From the NCBI GenBank assembly GCA_910579155.1, contig CAJTTS010000147.1, positions 1 to 6,526 of the forward strand: a DNA stretch of 6,526 bases, given 5' to 3'. The position numbers and the translations under genes are program-made. The notes beneath the pieces are model-generated. The model was given only the letters and a program-made list of their open reading frames with translations. It was not told the origin of the DNA and made no database searches. This DNA is from an uncultured Oscillospiraceae bacterium. GTDB taxonomy: Bacteria; Bacillota_A; Clostridia; Oscillospirales; Oscillospiraceae. Below, in pieces: positions 5,622 through 6,526 of the stretch (position 1 is the stretch's first letter; every line of letters begins with the position of its first letter).

Positions 5622-6356
5622 ATGGTAAAGCAGACAGCGGGCCGTGACCAGTTGGGCGAGTTCGCCCCTAAATTCGCGGAGCTTAACGACGACGTCCTCT
5701 TTGGCGAGGTATGGTCCAGAGAGGGAGTGCTCTCCTTAAAAACGCGCTCCATTCTCACTGTCACGGTTCTGGTGAGCAAGGGCTTGATTGACAGCTCTTT
5801 TCAATATCACTTGGCTTCGGCAAAAAAGAATGGCGTTACCAGGGAGGAAATGGCGGAAATTCTGACCCATGTGGCCTTTTATGCGGGCTGGCCTAACGCC
5901 TGGGCCGCGTTTCGGATGGCCGTGGAGGTCTACAAGGACGATGCGGGAGCGGACGGCGGGATCTTCGGTTTGGGCGCACCCAATGAAGCCTATGCCCAAT
6001 ACTTCGTAGGGAAATCCTACCTGAGACCCCTCACCGTTCCCGGAGAAACCGTATTCATGGCGAATGTGACATTTGAACCGGGCTGCCGCAATAACTGGCA
6101 TATTCACAAGGCCACCAGCGGCGGCGGACAGGTCCTGCTATGTGCCGGCGGCAGGGGCTGGTATCAGGAATGGGGACAGGAAGCCCGGGAATTGAACCCC
6201 GGCGATGTAGTGACCATCCCTGCCGGAGTCAAGCACTGGCATGGCGCCGCCAAAGACAGCTGGTTTTCTCATGTAGCTGTGGAGATTCCTGGCGAGGATA
6301 CCGCCAATGAGTGGCTGGAGCCGGTGGATGACGAACAGTATAGAATGCTCCGGTGA
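5622..6356 (+). CDS. Carboxymuconolactone decarboxylase-like / cupin fusion protein
   Basis: This is a 244-residue two-domain protein. Residues 8-105 form an all-helical carboxymuconolactone decarboxylase (CMD)-like domain (FGEVWSREGVLSLKTRSILT, FQYHLASAKKNGVTREEMAE, AFYAGWPNAWAAF). This half has no cysteine at all, so it lacks the CxxC of AhpD-type peroxidase partners and would resemble decarboxylase-type or structural CMD proteins. Residues 136-235 are a cupin barrel with metal-ligand candidates H160 and H162 (NNWHIHKA), Q170 where Glu is common, and H205 or H207 (PAGVKHWHG). Such fusions are frequent in bacterial redox and detoxification clusters, and the cupin half may bind a metal and act on a small carbonyl or acid. 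ATG 5622 follows GGAGGT (5609-5614) at 7 nt. The ATG at 5607 overlaps that site and is rejected. It is the last gene of the same-strand run and may share the operon transcript or have its own. Confidence 0.9.
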   Translation: MVKQTAGRDQLGEFAPKFAELNDDVLFGEVWSREGVLSLKTRSILTVTVLVSKGLIDSSFQYHLASAKKNGVTREEMAEILTHVAFYAGWPNAWAAFRMAVEVYKDDAGADGGIFGLGAPNEAYAQYFVGKSYLRPLTVPGETVFMANVTFEPGCRNNWHIHKATSGGGQVLLCAGGRGWYQEWGQEARELNPGDVVTIPAGVKHWHGAAKDSWFSHVAVEIPGEDTANEWLEPVDDEQYRMLR

Positions 6357-6403
6357 CTGGTCGGGACTCGATATAAAGCGGGGTGATTCCTATATTAGAC
6401 CTC

Positions 6404-6431
6404 TTGCAAAAATGAAATAGAGCTGTAAAAT
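6404..6431 (+). promoter_or_regulatory. Candidate transposase promoter inside the IS end
   Basis: TTGCAA (6404-6409) and TAAAAT (6426-6431) are 16 bp apart. The -10 box is only 6 nt before the ATG at 6438, so the transcript would be nearly leaderless. This fits the absence of a proper ribosome binding site and the weak expression usual for transposases. Confidence 0.35.
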
Positions 6432-6437
6432 AAGGGC

Positions 6438-6526
6438 ATGAAATGCGAAAAGATAGCGGAATACTCAAACACAAAATTTCGGAGAATTACCGGGGTAAAG
6501 CGTGCAACATTTGACAAGATGGTAGA
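6438..6526 (+). CDS. IS5-type transposase, N-terminal fragment (cut by window end)
   Basis: The first 29 codons begin MKCEKIAEYSNTKFRRITGV and continue KRATFDKMV. The pattern of a short helix followed by F(K/R)R(L/I)TGVKR.TF..MV is typical of the N-terminal helix-turn-helix of IS5-family DDE transposases that carry an HTH_Tnp_4-type domain. The catalytic DDE part lies beyond the window, so it cannot be judged whether the gene is intact. AAGGG lies too close to the ATG to be a good ribosome binding site, and no better start exists in frame upstream. Confidence 0.7.
   Translation, partial: MKCEKIAEYSNTKFRRITGVKRATFDKMV

Larger units (their letters stand above)
6397..6526 (+). mobile_element. 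Left end of an IS5-type insertion sequence (cut by window edge)
   Basis: The sequence turns abruptly AT-rich about 40 bp after the cupin gene and contains AGACCTCTTGCAAAA (6398-6412). This resembles terminal repeats of some IS5-family elements, and a transposase start follows about 25 nt later. The exact boundary and the target duplication cannot be fixed because the right end is outside the window; TTA at 6395-6397 is a possible duplication. Confidence 0.5.

Overview
The window looks like a piece of a GC-rich gut-type Clostridia genome (Firmicutes, possibly Oscillospiraceae-like). This is an inference from a PolC-type polymerase relative, an SLH-domain surface protein, strong AGGAGG ribosome binding sites and a typical anaerobe redox gene set. 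All convincing genes lie on the + strand.

Region 1 (1-303): the possible last codons of a truncated gene, then an intergenic stretch with a good vegetative promoter (TTGTAA, 17 bp, TATAGT with an extended -10). Region 2 (304-2479): a tightly packed cassette of an unrecognised 164-aa protein, an overlapping tiny ORF, and a 521-aa protein. The 521-aa protein is clearly homologous to the PHP domain and the start of the palm of DNA polymerase III PolC. It has lost the exonuclease domain, most PHP metal-ligand histidines, the glycine/serine-rich palm motif, the zinc-binding insert and the C-terminal two thirds of a polymerase. It is very unlikely to be a polymerase. A terminator-like perfect hairpin lies inside its 3' end. 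Region 3 (2480-3035): apparently decayed coding sequence that switches frame and lacks a start with a ribosome binding site.

Region 4 (3036-6356): begins with a perfect 33-bp-arm palindrome that runs into the Shine-Dalgarno of the next gene. A compact run of genes follows: a YcjY-like alpha/beta hydrolase, an NAD(P)H-dependent FMN reductase-like flavoprotein, an exported SLH protein fused to a cyclophilin-like domain, and a carboxymuconolactone decarboxylase-like/cupin fusion. Combinations of such genes are common in anaerobe redox or small-molecule detoxification loci, and this one probably works as a unit on an unknown carbonyl, ester or quinone-like compound. The SLH-cyclophilin gene keeps a perfect internal Shine-Dalgarno and ATG at the domain junction, suggesting a fusion that can still make the free cyclophilin-like domain.

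Region 5 (6357-6526): the left end of an insertion sequence with the first 29 codons of an IS5-type transposase, cut by the window edge.

The best candidates for something undescribed are the catalytically dead PolC-like protein with its two small upstream partners, and the surface-domain/cyclophilin-like fusion with a dual start.
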